64,000 nt of DNA from Valencia hispanica (GCA_963556495.2 OY747713.1:31657461-31721460); one strand, 5' to 3'. Positions 46,943 through 58,893 are shown, counted from the stretch's first letter. A program made the numbers and translations. The notes: generated by a model not told the origin, from the letters alone.

Positions 46943-49900
46943 ATGGTAAGTCTAAGTGTACACCATAGTACACATCTTAGGGATATAGATTATTAAAAGG
47001 AGTATGGTGGCTGGAGATTCATTGTAATAACGATGTCATGCTAGCTAGCAGCTGCTAGTTTGATTTGAAAACGACGGAATATTTCCACTAGCAAGTCTTA
47101 GCTTGACTAAAGACGAATTAAGCTCATATTTTAACACTAGTCTTGCCCAAAAGAGTGAGTTAGATCCTCAGCGTACACGTGTTTCCGTCGACGTTTCTTT
47201 CTTCTGTTGTGCTCGGTGTTAAAGTGTGTGCTTGTGAGCTAAAGCGGGAGTGTTTCAATCATGGAAGCAGGAAGGCATGTTTTATTGGTAATAGTCTTAA
47301 CGCCAGAGCGACTCCCGAATTAGGCTCTATATTTTTATGATTGTTATTTTAGTGTTTTGCTTTAAATGTGAATAGAAAAATAGTTTAATTTGTATTTACG
47401 CCGTTTTCTTGCAAACCCGTTTTTTTTCCTCAGGCGAGAGCGTGGCCGCCATGTGACTAAACGGTGTAGCTTGCTGTTCAAGTTCACAACGTGAAAAAGT
47501 CCGACTCAAAACGTTCTAAAGGCGTAGATTTTACTACCACCAGTTTCTTGTACGACTCACGCGGCATTCATACATCTCAAATTTGAACTTTTTTTTTTTT
47601 CCTGCAAGGATTTCAACAAACCCAGAACCATCACCCAGACTGTACCTTCTTTGAAGCTGTCTAATGGATACATCCTGCCTGAGGGGAGACTGACTCCCAA
47701 CGCCCTCTTTGTGGGTGGGATCGACATGAAGGTGAGATCGTACTTTATACATTTGGATTAAAATCAGATTTAGGTTGGTAATGGCTTTGTGTGGTGTGAT
47801 GCAGAAATGGGGCTAATCTTTTTATATCTGCATTTGATAAAAACAAGTTTTTTAAATTAATATTTAAGTAATTCAATAAAAAAATGAAACCCACAGCTGA
47901 TATGTTTTCAACTCAGTTCCAAGCATTTTATTTACATTGCACCAATTCTCTCTATGTTTTTCCTTAAGGCAGCTTCTGAGACAAACGCATTCAACCCATA
48001 TCCAAATATAAACATTTAAATTTGAGTCGATCCATTTGATTCAACTACAGCCCAATCATATAAGCAGCATCAGCTCCGGTCACATACAACCTAATTCAAT
48101 TGTAGTCACAACCTAGTCAGAATTTTATTTGGGCATTGAATGGCAATATTTGTTAAAAAGCATTGCAATTAATGTTCTCTTTTTTTTTTTTTGTTTTAAC
48201 CATCAGGTGGATGAAAATGAAATGCGAGATTTCTTTGCAAGATATGGAAATGTCAAGGAAGTAAAAATAATCACATACCGTGGAGGGGTCTGCAAAGGGT
48301 GAGTAGTTTTGTTTAGAGGCTTGTTGTCTTCATGGTTGCTGTTTAAAGTTCTTACAAGTTTGTTCTTGATGGATTAATGTATATTAGTGTTAAGGGGGAA
48401 AATAGTTGAGATTTTGCTTATTCTTTGCAGAGATTACAACAAATCACCTTTGCAAAGTAACTCGTATTGTGTTCTTTGGTTTAATGCTTTGTTCTTGAAT
48501 TCACCTGAAATAAGTATCCCCAGTACTCAGTTTTTTCGGTATGCGGTTGCACAGTCCGGCATGGGGAACCATGGCAAAAACCGACAATTGACTGGTGAAT
48601 TTTCTTTTCTTTCTGGGGAACACTTGACACTAGGATGGCGTGCTGCTACTAAATAAGATCCAGTCCACTTTTGAGTAAATTAAATATACAGACAGCTGTG
48701 CTGTCCTTTGCAGGTGTCAGTGGTTTGCTACAGAACAATCAGCATCAACTCTGATCAGCTTCTTGGATTGCTATAGAAAAGCCTTCTCACATCCTGATAC
48801 CTCTACCTCCATCTTCAAAGAACTTAAAACCTTGGGGTGTTTCTTTACAACGTAACCCTACTTCACCTTAAAAATATTTTCCTGAACTATGGTGTGTTTC
48901 ATAAGGGTTGTCCAAAGTGTACCCTGTTGGGGCAATTGTGGCCCTTGGAAGGAATTTGTCCATCCCCCAACTGCAATTCAAGAATGCTACAACGATGCTG
49001 CCTGATCTGACCAGTGACGACATGTTTAGCCGCATGCTGTCATTCAACCGCTGGTTGTCTAGGTGGTGTCCTGATAACAATGTGGGCTACATTGATAATT
49101 GGCGATCATTTTGGGAAAAACCTGGTCTGATCCAGAGAGACGGCATCCATCCCACTTTGGATGGAGCAGCTCTTTCTAGGAATCTGGCCGGATTTATTGG
49201 TCCTCCAAAACACTGACAACCCAGGGTCCAGACCAGGAAGGAGAGTCGTAGTTTAATGCACCTCTCTGCAGCTTCTGTACTGTTACCCACCAATCACCCT
49301 ATAGAGACAGTGTCTTGTCCACGGCCAAAATCAAATGGGTTAAAGGTTAACCTAACAAGCAAATCATAAAAATCTCAAAGATAAGTACGACTGAACAGAA
49401 AAATAAAACAATTAAATGTGTTTTTTTTTTAACATAAGATCTCTCCAAAGACTTTGATAGTTAATGACTTAATTTATGATAATCAAATAGATTTGTTTTC
49501 TCACAGAAACCTGAGTGCAGCAGGAGGATTATGTCATTGTAAATGAGTCAACTCCTTCCACTTTAAATTTTCAATTTCCTCGAAGTAATGGGTGAGGCAA
49601 AGAAGTAGCAACCAATTTTCATTCAGATTTATTAATTAATCCCAGACCAATTATTAGCCACAGTTCTTTTGAATATCTAACCCCTAGTTTTCCTCATCCA
49701 AGTTGCAAAACTCTGAAACTCTTTTGTTAGCCATTGAATTTATTTTAACTGAGCATCCCAAACCAGAAAGAAACATTTATTATAGTAGAGGTTTATCAGA
49801 CAATTCTGTAACAAGTTTTAAAGAATATGTTCTATTCTTATTTTCCTCAGAGTAACACAGTGGAGGACAGCAAATCCTTATCTAACCATTCAGGAATTGA

Positions 49901-52900
49901 TGGTGTGGTTCATAGCGTTGGTTCCTCATTGCATCTGGCATTAGTCAGTGTAGTCCCTATAAAATAAGGTAATTAGCCATAGGAGGTTGGTTCCCTGGTT
50001 TCATTCAGAGCTGTGTACTTTAAAGCAGAATGACCCCACCCACTCCTTTGACAAACTGCAACCTCCTGAAACATGAGCGAGACAGAATTTTTTTTCCACA
50101 TGGAATGACTCACAAGGCATATAATAGAGCTAGACACCACAGGAAATTCATTGGAAAAAAAACGAGTAAATGCAGCCTTTGAGATCCTCTTTCTTACATA
50201 TAAAGCCCTTAATAATCAATCCATCATCATACATCAGATAAATGATTGTTCCATATGATCCTAACAGATCACTTCGTTGTCAGATTGCAGGTTTATTTGT
50301 GGTTCCTAGGATTTCTAAAAGTAGAACGGGAAGCAGATCTCTTAATTATCAGGCTCCTCTCCTGTGGAACCAGCTCCCAGTTTTAGTCCGTGAGGCAGAC
50401 GCTCTGTCTACTTTTAAGACTAGGCTTAAAACTTTCCTTTTTGATAAAACTTAAGCCTAGTTTATACTTCTCCATCTGTGGAGGTGTGGAGACACGCAGC
50501 TGCACAAGACACAAGAGCTCTCCGACTGGCACTCAAGCAAGGATGGAGTAAAGCCCAATTTTTTAACTATCCATTAAACACAACAGAGAGCACACGTCTG
50601 TGATTGGTCAGCCAAAGATCTTTTCACCAGAAGAGTGCTCTATAGTCAATGTAATTTGTAGTCGGTGCAGCTTTAGGCCACTAGATGCTTTGTATTGCAA
50701 GGCGGATTTTTCTACTATGGTCCTTTGGCGATTTTGAACACCAGGTGTTGTAGAGCAGCGGTCCCCAACCTTTGTTTCGCGATGGACCAGTTTAATATCA
50801 GACAATATTTTAATGGACCGGCCTTTAAGGTGTGGCGGATAAATGATAACGGACGGTATAAAAGCAGGTTATTTTTAAAATTATAACAATAGATGTAAAT
50901 CCAATGTGTATTTGCAGCTTTATTAACAGCGTCCTCCTAACATCGAGCAGACAACATAACACGAGTAACACTCAGCCCCTTAACGCTCTCTGGTCACCAT
51001 GGTAACATTTAAACATACCTTTTAATAATTAAAGATTTAAAACAAATGCAAAGTGCATGAACATACCACAACGTTGAATCAGTGAGAGCCTTGGGCCTTT
51101 TCCCCTTTCCAAAGAAACGATCGAGAGACATTTGTTTTCTATCCATCTTGTTAGCTTGTGGGATTAATTTTAGCGGTAACTATCATGACCAATACAAGCC
51201 TCTTGACGTGTCAAGAAGACTGAGCTATGTAACAGGGATATCCGGTCCATTTTCAAAATAAAACAGCAGTCACCCTCAGATAATAAATAAAACGGAAATA
51301 CTGGAAGTTATTTATTCTTTATATGTGGCCCGTGGCTCAGTACCACATGACCCACGGACCGGTACCGGTCCGCGGCCCAGTGGTTGGGCACCACTGGTGT
51401 AGAGAATAACAAAACAGGCCGCTGTGTTTGTTTACATGCATTTTTAGAATCTTTAAGGAGCTGCACTTCTAGTACAAAGCTTTCCAACTCAATCAAAACT
51501 CGCTCTCTGCTGCCATTGCTCCTTGAGTGGAAATGTGTTTACAAGCTGAAGTAAATAAACTGTTGTCGACCAAATACGTCACTGGAATGGTAGGCAGACC
51601 CGCCAGAAAAGGTCTGCATCCCCTTCTGTTCTGGTGGAGAGCTGCTTTGCAACACTGACACACGAATGGAGAAGTATGAAAGGAAAACATCTCCATCAAT
51701 ATGTGTGAGTGCCAACTTGCTGACGGAGAAGCATAAACTAGGTGTTACAGTCAGAGTGGTCTAGGTCATACTGAACTATCTGACACGTGCCTTCCCCTTA
51801 AGTATTGTTGAAGACCGTGTATTTCCTGAGAGCTATGGCAAGAGGACAATATGCTCTCATACAAAACAAAATTGGTTCAGGAAGGTTTTGAGGAGCAGAG
51901 CAAAGAGTTGGAAGTTTTGACTTGGCCTCCGGTGCACCAGAGCCGCATCCAGTTTAGCGTGAGGGGGATGGGCTGTACAAAGAAGTCTGGTCCATGCAGT
52001 TCCCAATGATTGCAACTTCATTTAAATAACTTCCTGCTAACATCTTGGTGCCAGGGGAAACATGGGTCTAGTTGGGTTCATTCTTTGATGGATGTGGGTT
52101 GTTACGGTAGCAAAAGAGGGAACAACGCTTTTGTGCAGGTGATAATAGAAATAACATGCTTTATTTTTCTATTTTTCTTTCAAAATGTTTAGATTTGTGC
52201 AATAATTCCACTGTGTATTATTAGTTAACGTGTGATAGTTTGAGTGTGAATGAATTTTTTTATAGCCATTTTCTGTTTCATAGTTTCCATCATTATTCAT
52301 GTGAACTACTTTGTGTGTTCCTAGGTATGGGTTTGTGTACTTTAATGAAGATGTGAACATTCAGTCAATCATTGAGGTGAGTGGATTTCTCTCCATGTAT
52401 TATCTCTGTATCTAAACAACCAGGATTCATATTTTCTGTATAATGGTTTTTACCTGTTTATAGCAACAGATCAGTTTTAAAGGGCGGAAACTCAAGCTGG
52501 GACCTGCAATCATGAAACAACGGAGTCCACGTATGTTCATCGTTTCACTTCAGACTATTTTCCTGGGATTTTTTCTTTTTCTGTTTTTTTTCTTTTAATG
52601 GAATCAGAATTATATATTCCTGTTCAGGCTTTGATTTTGTCAGTTTCTGTAAACTTAACTTAAGCAACAGTTATTCCACCCGGAAAGTAATGCAAATGTC
52701 CACAACTTAAGAAAACAGGCCACCAGTACTGTTCTAATGTGGCTCATAAATGCCAGATACAAACCAATGTATTTATTCCTTTTTTCAGGATCCATGCCGT
52801 CCCGTCTGGTTGGACCTGCTCCTTGGATGAATCCTAGCCAATATATCTACTGTGCATGCTGCTCACCTGTGGGAGGAGGGGTTACACAGCCCTCACCTGT

Positions 52901-55634
52901 CTACAGTGGAGGCAACCCCTATAATCAGGTAACCGTTTTTATAGGCAGACTGATGACAAAGTAAAACTAAGCTTATATAAACAGCCAGCATCAGCCAGCT
53001 TGAGAAGCTGGCTGTTCATTAACATGAAGTTTCATCTGTTAAGAGCATATTGTAGGTTAAATATTTTCTAAAATGTCCAAAAGTTACCATTTGAAACATT
53101 TGTTGGATATTTTAAATTTCACAATGCATACCGGCTCAGATTTTAATAAAGTTTCCTAATCTTGACCTGTGACACAAGGGGGAGTTGGGGGAGTCATATG
53201 CTATGTGCTGTCTCAGCTCAGTAGGTAATCAGGTCGAGCAGTTGCGTTATCGAGAATCAGTGTGTTCACTAGTTTTGGATTGCATTGAGTTTTGTTGAAT
53301 GTAAATTACTGTGTTTGTAGATGTTGTACAAACCAGCCTGTCAGGACATCGAGTCCACAGGTTTCCAGAAATGAAGAAAACGACACTACCTTCTGTTTCT
53401 GGGTGGGTTTTGTGCAGCTGAAAAGCCTGGACTTAACCTCTGCTTTGGCTATGAAAAACACGGTTGTTTGTAGCGCTCACTTCAGACTAGGGATGGCCAT
53501 AATTAATCGACGATCGATTAATTGATCATTAAGAATTTCATCGATGACATTTTTTTACCGATCAATTAACCCATGTTCTGTTGCGTAGTGTGAGTTTTGA
53601 AGGAATGCAATTAATTTTGCTATGTGGCAGTATTTAAACACTTTACCACACGAGGGCGATGACTGAAAATAAAACCCACAGGGCGACTCAGTTTCTTGCC
53701 AGTTTCTGTGTATTTCACAAGTAGCATTGTCATGAAGAGGTCGCAGCAAAGTGTGGCGTGGGGCCACTTGGACTAAAAAAACCAAACAAACCAAAAGAAA
53801 AAGGCTCGGTTCACTGCCAACACTGCGAAGCTGTCCATGAGTACTTGAACGCACTTCCAACCCTGGTTAGAAGCGGACTATCCAGCTCTTGGTCTCAACC
53901 TAGCATCAAGTCGGTGTTAGCACGGAGGAGCCGAGATGCACAACGAGCAGAGAAACTTACTCACCGATTACTTTCTGAGGGAGGCTCCCCCACCCCTAAA
54001 TTGCACCCCTACAGACTGGTGGAAAATGAATTAAACAAGATTCCAGAGGCTTGCCAAGTTAGCACGGAGGTATGTGTATCACAGCGACGTCTGTCCCCTC
54101 ACAGCAGATGATCTCAGCGCTGCAGGTCAGACGCGACAGCTGCCTGATGACCATCAGTCTGCTCACCAGGTTGCTTTCGCTTCTGACTCCAGCGCATGTT
54201 AACATGCTCATCTTTCTCTACATAAATCAGTAGACTCATGCTATAAGTTATGGTTTCTTTTGTTTTTGTCTTTTTTACTCTGTTAATGAGCCTAATTCAT
54301 TGTTAGGTACGCTGATCTCTCTCATCCTCTTTCTCGACTCTTTTTGCCAAATGTAACACAAAACTATCAGACCTATAATTATTATATTTTTTTATTAAGT
54401 TATTGTTTAACATAAATTTTTTTTTTTTTTACTTTTTTGGAAAAGAAAAAAAATATGAGCGTCAGTTGTGTTAATGAGTACCGTCTTTTAGCTGTCGGCT
54501 CCGCTGCTTATAGCGCATATTTTCTTTGTGCAACTACCATGAATTAATTCCGTTTAACTTCCACAAGAGGTAATGAAGATCTCAATGAGGAAACACGCTA
54601 TTTTTCCATTCTCACTGCAGTTTAATATAGCCAATGAACACTGATATTTAATAGAAAAATATCGATGATTAATCGAAAATCGATTGTAAATTCTCCCGCT
54701 GATCGATGAAGACGGTTTAATCGAATGCCCATCCCTACTTCAGACCAGATTAAAATCCCAGCAATGTGATGGTCGAGATTTGTGCAGTTTAAGTCTTATT
54801 GTCTAACATCTTTTATATACAGTTTTGTTGAAAGAATGATATGAAAGATAAGAATTCATGTGAAATGTGGGTTGTAAAAGCAACAGTAAAGCTAGCTTGC
54901 AGCACCCAGGCTAATAATGTTAGCTTCACTTAGCAAGGTTTTGTTTTGGCCATTAATCCTTCCCCTGGTCTCTCTCTGGGGCGGGGAGCAGGCTCATAGC
55001 TGTACGGTTGTGGTCCATCATATGCTTCTGAAGGCGTTGTGTTTAAGATGATCAGTTTTCTTAACATCGCCTTCACCACAATTACTGTTATTAAGCATGT
55101 TCTTATTGGTTCTTGGAACAGCCATACTCCTACAACAGCTTCAGCGGGGTGATGGTTCCACAGATGCCGATGAGCTATGCACAGAGTCCCTACCAGTATC
55201 AGGTAAACCTTTAAACACTTTGATTTTCTTCAGCTTCACATTTTTCCTTTAGAAGCAAGCTTGTTGTTTTGTTGCCCTTAGCTGACCTCTCTTCACCTCC
55301 AACATGTAGTACACCCCAGCTCCCTGGATCCCGGACCACAGGACTCGGCCTGTCAATCAGGTGATTGGGATTTCCTGCTTTATTTCAATTCATTGGGGGA
55401 AAAAAACTTTTACTTTTTGCTTAAAACAGATTTTCAAAATCTTTAGTCACTTTTGTTTTCTATATTTTTTCTGCCTTAGATTTTTTTTTTAAATATTCAT
55501 GCCCACCACTGGAGGGTGCTGTTGTGAGTAATTTGACTTTCAAGCAAAACTTGTGCTGCCTGTTATCTGATTCTAAATCCTGTTTTTAGAGCTTTGTGGA
55601 CTGTGGAGTTCAGACTATGCTGACTGTGCTGTAG
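46943..55634 (+). CDS. dazl: dazl, deleted-in-azoospermia-like RNA-binding protein (complete)
   Basis: Germ-cell RNA-binding protein that binds GU-rich 3'UTRs and promotes translation and germ-plasm function. Exons: 46943-46945, 47609-47731, 48207-48298, 52325-52376, 52464-52530, 52789-52928, 55122-55202, 55310-55360, 55590-55634; all phases agree, giving 217 residues. The RRM covers about residues 33-110, with RNP2 LFVGGI and RNP1 KGYGFVYF; the invariant DAZ-family run [16 protein letters not shown] is present. A single DAZ repeat ([20 protein letters not shown]) follows at about residues 155-180, and the C terminus [13 protein letters not shown] matches zebrafish Dazl. Exon 1 supplies only the initiator ATG, which abuts the donor (ATG|GTAAGT); no other upstream in-frame start was seen. 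dnah3 lies head-to-head on the left. Confidence 0.95.
48880..50453 (+). mobile_element. Internally deleted LINE (CR1/L2 type) in dazl intron 3
   Basis: Three pieces of one non-LTR retrotransposon lie in order. At 48,908-49,216 is an ORF1-type SGNH esterase end ([17 protein letters not shown], then [20 protein letters not shown], with the DxxH-like GIHPT motif). At 49,400-49,560 is a decayed start of the endonuclease. At 50,242-50,453 is the reverse-transcriptase C terminus ([20 protein letters not shown], then [13 protein letters not shown]). Most of the endonuclease and polymerase is deleted, so the element is dead. Confidence 0.75.
50756..51396. mobile_element. Non-autonomous hAT element nested in the Harbinger-like MITE
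   Basis: 641 bp with terminal inverted repeats 'cagcggtccccaacc' (left) and 'ggttgggcaccactg' (right), flanked by 8-bp direct repeats TTGTAGAG (50,748-50,755) and GTGTAGAG (51,397-51,404), one mismatch. These are hAT hallmarks. It carries a perfect RFX-type palindrome at 50,993-51,006. Confidence 0.88.
50993..51006. promoter_or_regulatory. RFX-type X-box inside the hAT element
   Basis: GTCACCATGGTAAC satisfies both half-sites of the RFX consensus (GTNRCC and RGYAAC). It is in dazl intron 3, 4.05 kb after the start codon. Function is not shown. Confidence 0.45.
51748..52324. other. dazl: dazl intron 3, right part
   Basis: No repeat or gene recognised. The same holds for the left part of the intron, 48,299-48,880, and for intron 2 (47,732-48,206). 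Confidence 0.5.
53488..54737 (+). mobile_element. Internally deleted hAT element in dazl intron 6
   Basis: 1,250 bp flanked by a perfect 8-bp duplication CTTCAGAC (53,480-53,487 and 54,738-54,745). The inverted ends both begin TAGGGATGG. A plus-strand frame at 53,758-54,111 starts with a [20 protein letters not shown] segment that looks like the cysteine pair of a BED zinc finger from a hAT transposase N terminus. The DDE and dimerisation domains are absent, so the element is non-autonomous. Confidence 0.85.
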
Positions 55635-57445
55635 TTGAGAGCTACTGAGACTTCTGCAAGGTAAAGCTGTACATCTGGGCACTGCCTTATCATACAGTTT
55701 GAACTGAACTGTAGATATTATGCTTTTGCATGTGTGTGTCTGGGGGGGGGGGATTAATTGATCTGATCATATTTGACATGCATTTGAATTGTTAGCTTTT
55801 TGTCACAATTTATCTACCTGTGGTCATTTCAGTTTTAGTTGATTAAATTTTCAGTAGATTAGAATATGAACTCATTGAGGAATGCATTTTTTGGGCTTCT
55901 TGCATCTTTGAGAAAAAAACCCTTTTCTTTACAACTAAGTAAAGTGTTTATCTTTGGATAAAAGAGGAACAAAATTGATATTCTGAAAGGCACAAAGAGA
56001 CCCGCATTGCAATTATGCAGTAGTTCATGGTACAGGGACCCTTACTTAGTATTAAATGCATATATTAAATAGTTAGAAATTCAAATAAAATTTAAGAACT
56101 AGTCTTATGTAATTACAAGAGAAGATTTTTAAATTTTCCTTAGCTGGAAGCCATAATCTTAATAATTAACAGAAAAGTGCTTGAAATATGTTATTAGTTT
56201 AAAGAAAATAGATCATTTCCTTATGATCTTTCATGTTTTCCAGATGCAGGTTGCAGTAGCATCAACCGGCCAGGATAAGGACAAGATGACATCTGGACGT
56301 CTGAAAGCATCCCAACTCCTCAGGTTGTTTTCAGGATGCCCTCGTCTCGCCTTCGCCTCAAGTTTTTCAGAGCCATTTTAACACAAGACTTCTTGAGCTT
56401 TCCACTTAAAAACCGAACCACTTGGATCCCAGCCACTTTAACCGAGATCGGTGAGGTTGACTCATGGTTGGCTGCTTTTAACTCACACAGATCACAGAGA
56501 CTTTTATAGAAGATGAGAAGAGCACGTTTAGTATACCAGCCAAAACATGGGATCACTTTTTTTTTTTTTTTTTTTTGTAGTCCCAAACAAAAAATGGAAA
56601 GGCTTTTAATCTCACTTTTTCTGTTTATTTATATATTATGTTTAATTTATGTTTTTCTATTTTATTGGGTTTGTTTAGTGTGTTTTAAGGGCTCTCTGTA
56701 CATGGGACGAAATAGGTTTGTATATTTGTACATTGTAGCAATCTGTTCTCGACACTCGATTTTTCTTCAGGTCTAATGCTCCTCTGATTAAGATCTTTAT
56801 TAACATTCCTACAGCATAAGGGCACCATCATCAATTTTAAGCATTCTGGTATTTTGCGCTCCCTTTTTGTTTCACTGGGTGTCACTGTAGTAAATGAAAG
56901 GCAGCTTTAGCTTCGCACCTCAGCACCATTAGTAATTTTTGTTTTGGTCGTTAGTCTAAATGTTGGTCATGTGCCTCCAGAAGTTCACAGTCCAGACATC
57001 ATCAATTCACTTTGCTTTTACTCATGAATCAACTAATGTTTGGAGAAAATAACAAGAGTTTTTCAAAACTGAAGTGCTTTGTTGCAGCCGGTTGTTCGGT
57101 ACTCAGTTTATTCACTGTTCAGACTGTTTGGGGTTTCAGTGTCATTGCATGTCTCACACAAAGGGTTTTAGACATTTGATAAGTGAATGCACTTTGTGGT
57201 TTTAAGTTTCATTTTAAACATAGCCTAATATAGATGCACATTTACATGTGGTGTACATCAGTTTTTTTTTTTCTTGCTTTTTATTCATTTCTGGACATTG
57301 ACCTCAAGTTGTGCAGACGCCACTGTGTTGAGACGTTTTGTTCTGAGAGCCTGAGAAAGTCACTGAAGTTTTCTGTTTCTGTTTGGTTCTCTGTTGTTGT
57401 TGGGTTTGGTTTATTTTGTTCAATAAATTGGTTTCGTCATAATTT
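55635..57445 (+). other. dazl: dazl 3'UTR with an intron
   Basis: After the stop codon exon 9 continues 26 bases to a donor (GCAAG|GTAAAG at 55,660). A matching acceptor (TTTTCCAG) precedes 56,244, so the 3'UTR is 55,635-55,660 plus 56,244 to about 57,445. Because the junction is under 50 bases from the stop, it should not trigger nonsense-mediated decay. The 3'UTR contains a 20-base T run (56,558-56,577) and a GCACTT miR-430-type seed match at 57,189-57,194. Confidence 0.7.
57422..57427 (+). terminator. dazl: dazl polyadenylation signal
   Basis: AATAAA, about 1.8 kb after the stop codon; an ATTAAA at 57,485-57,490 is a possible second site. Confidence 0.65.
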
Positions 57446-57449
57446 GTAG

Positions 57450-58640
57450 TAAAAAGACATTTCCTGTTTTGTAGAAAATCTTAAGTATTAAAGCTTCCAC
57501 CACGTGTCTTGATCTGCATGGAGCTGTCAAGAGCAGGGTGGCTGGTTTCATTCTTCAATCCGCCTCCCGTCAGTGGTTGCTGCTCCTCAGTCAGGCTTGC
57601 CTGGCAACAAGCCCCTCATCTTCTGGTCACAGAGCATTTTGTTTTTGTCACAGCCTGATGGTGTGACGGAGTTCCCCAGAGTGCCCCTTCCAGCCTTTGA
57701 CCCAGCCTCCCTCATCCTCCCGTCAGACGTTTGTGAATTATGGATTAGTCTGGATAGCTTCTTATTCTTATGAAATATAAATTTTTCCTAAGACCCTCGG
57801 AAAACATACATTCAACCGTGATTGTAGATTCACAGGATTCTTATGCAGTCTGAAAAAACTTTTCAGTACTTTCCAGGTCTGGATAAGTGGAGAAAAACAT
57901 TTCATTGTCTAAATCCGTGTTTGTCCTCCATCTATTTTTCTGTATAAATCCATCTGTCTCACCATTCATTCATTTAGTCATCAATCAACTCGATTCATCC
58001 TCCATTCTTTTAATGATGTATATCCCATCTTAATATTTTTTTCCTGCATCAGTCATCCACTTACCTCCATAATCTATTTTTGAAGTTACCATCCATCCAC
58101 TAGCCTTATTCATTAATTCGTTGATCCATCCCTTCTTCCATTTATCAACCATCCATTAATGTATTATTCTCTCCATCCATTCATTGATTATCTACCCTTG
58201 TATTATTCATCCCTCTATGTATTGGTCCATCCATTGTAATGGTCAACATTCTTATATCTATAACCTCTTGTCTTTTTCTAATAATTTGTTTGTCTGTTTG
58301 CCTTTTTTTCCAATTTTCACTTCCTTTCTCTTTCTAATTTTTGCAGGTTCCCTGTTTTACATCCTATACTTTTAGATTTGACTAAATGGATTGGAGAACT
58401 CTGGAATTTTAGGGCTGATAAAGTCTGGAATTGGAACTTTTTCTACAAAGATGTCAAATAACTTCAGTTGCATATTTCTGCTCAGTTATGTCGCTTACTC
58501 GGTCTGCTGTTTATATCTAGCCTAAATAAGTAGTCATTTCAGAGTTCTTACAGGACGCACGTTTTTTCCTGGTGTGTTTGGTGCAGCAAGAAGGGAACAA
58601 CACGAAGGCGAGGGGAGATGATAACCCGCCCTCTTTTTTT
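57450..58640. other. Intergenic region between dazl and the next gene
   Basis: No gene recognised. From about 57,920 to 58,250 the sequence is a decayed CATC/ATTC tetranucleotide-like tract. Confidence 0.6.
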
Positions 58641-58649
58641 TTTATTTCT

Positions 58650-58893
58650 TTTTATCCCCCTCCTCAAACACAGACGGAGCTAGACGGAGTGTTTACTATG
58701 AGCTGAGCCTCCACTCAGTTGTAGTTTTCTAGGTGAAGGATTCATGTTTCCTCCCATTGGATCGCTGTGGCCGTGGGAGCCGCTGACGGGGACGGACTGA
58801 AGACGTTAGAGGGAGAGAGGAGGGACTCAGAAGTGAGGAGGGTTTCGGTCCACTTTCCACTTCCTAAACAAGACCGAGACCATATTAAACTGG
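58650..58893 (+). other. Non-coding first exon of a plus-strand gene, probably rftn1
   Basis: A GC- and CpG-enriched block ends in a strong donor (AACTG|GTGAGTG at 58,893/58,894). An inverted CCAAT box (ATTGG) lies at 58,756-58,760. No long open frame runs into the donor; an 18-codon upstream frame (ATG at 58,744, stop about 58,800) would make this a 5'UTR exon. The transcription start and the rest of the gene are not seen. The identity as rftn1 rests only on the human order RFTN1-DAZL-PLCL2 and on the predicted orientation. Confidence 0.45.

Larger units (their letters stand above)
50454..51744. mobile_element. Harbinger-like MITE in dazl intron 3, interrupted by a hAT element
   Basis: Terminal inverted repeats 'cctagtttatacttctccat' (left) and the complement of 'acggagaagcataaactagg' (right) lie between TTA trinucleotides at 50,451-50,453 and 51,745-51,747, the target duplication expected for PIF/Harbinger elements. 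Removing the nested hAT leaves about 640 bases. No transposase is encoded. Confidence 0.75.

Noticed and set aside
53488..54737. Zinc-finger protein gene in dazl intron 6
   Set aside because: The BED-like frame is bounded by hAT ends and an 8-bp duplication, lacks the remaining domains and has no gene structure.
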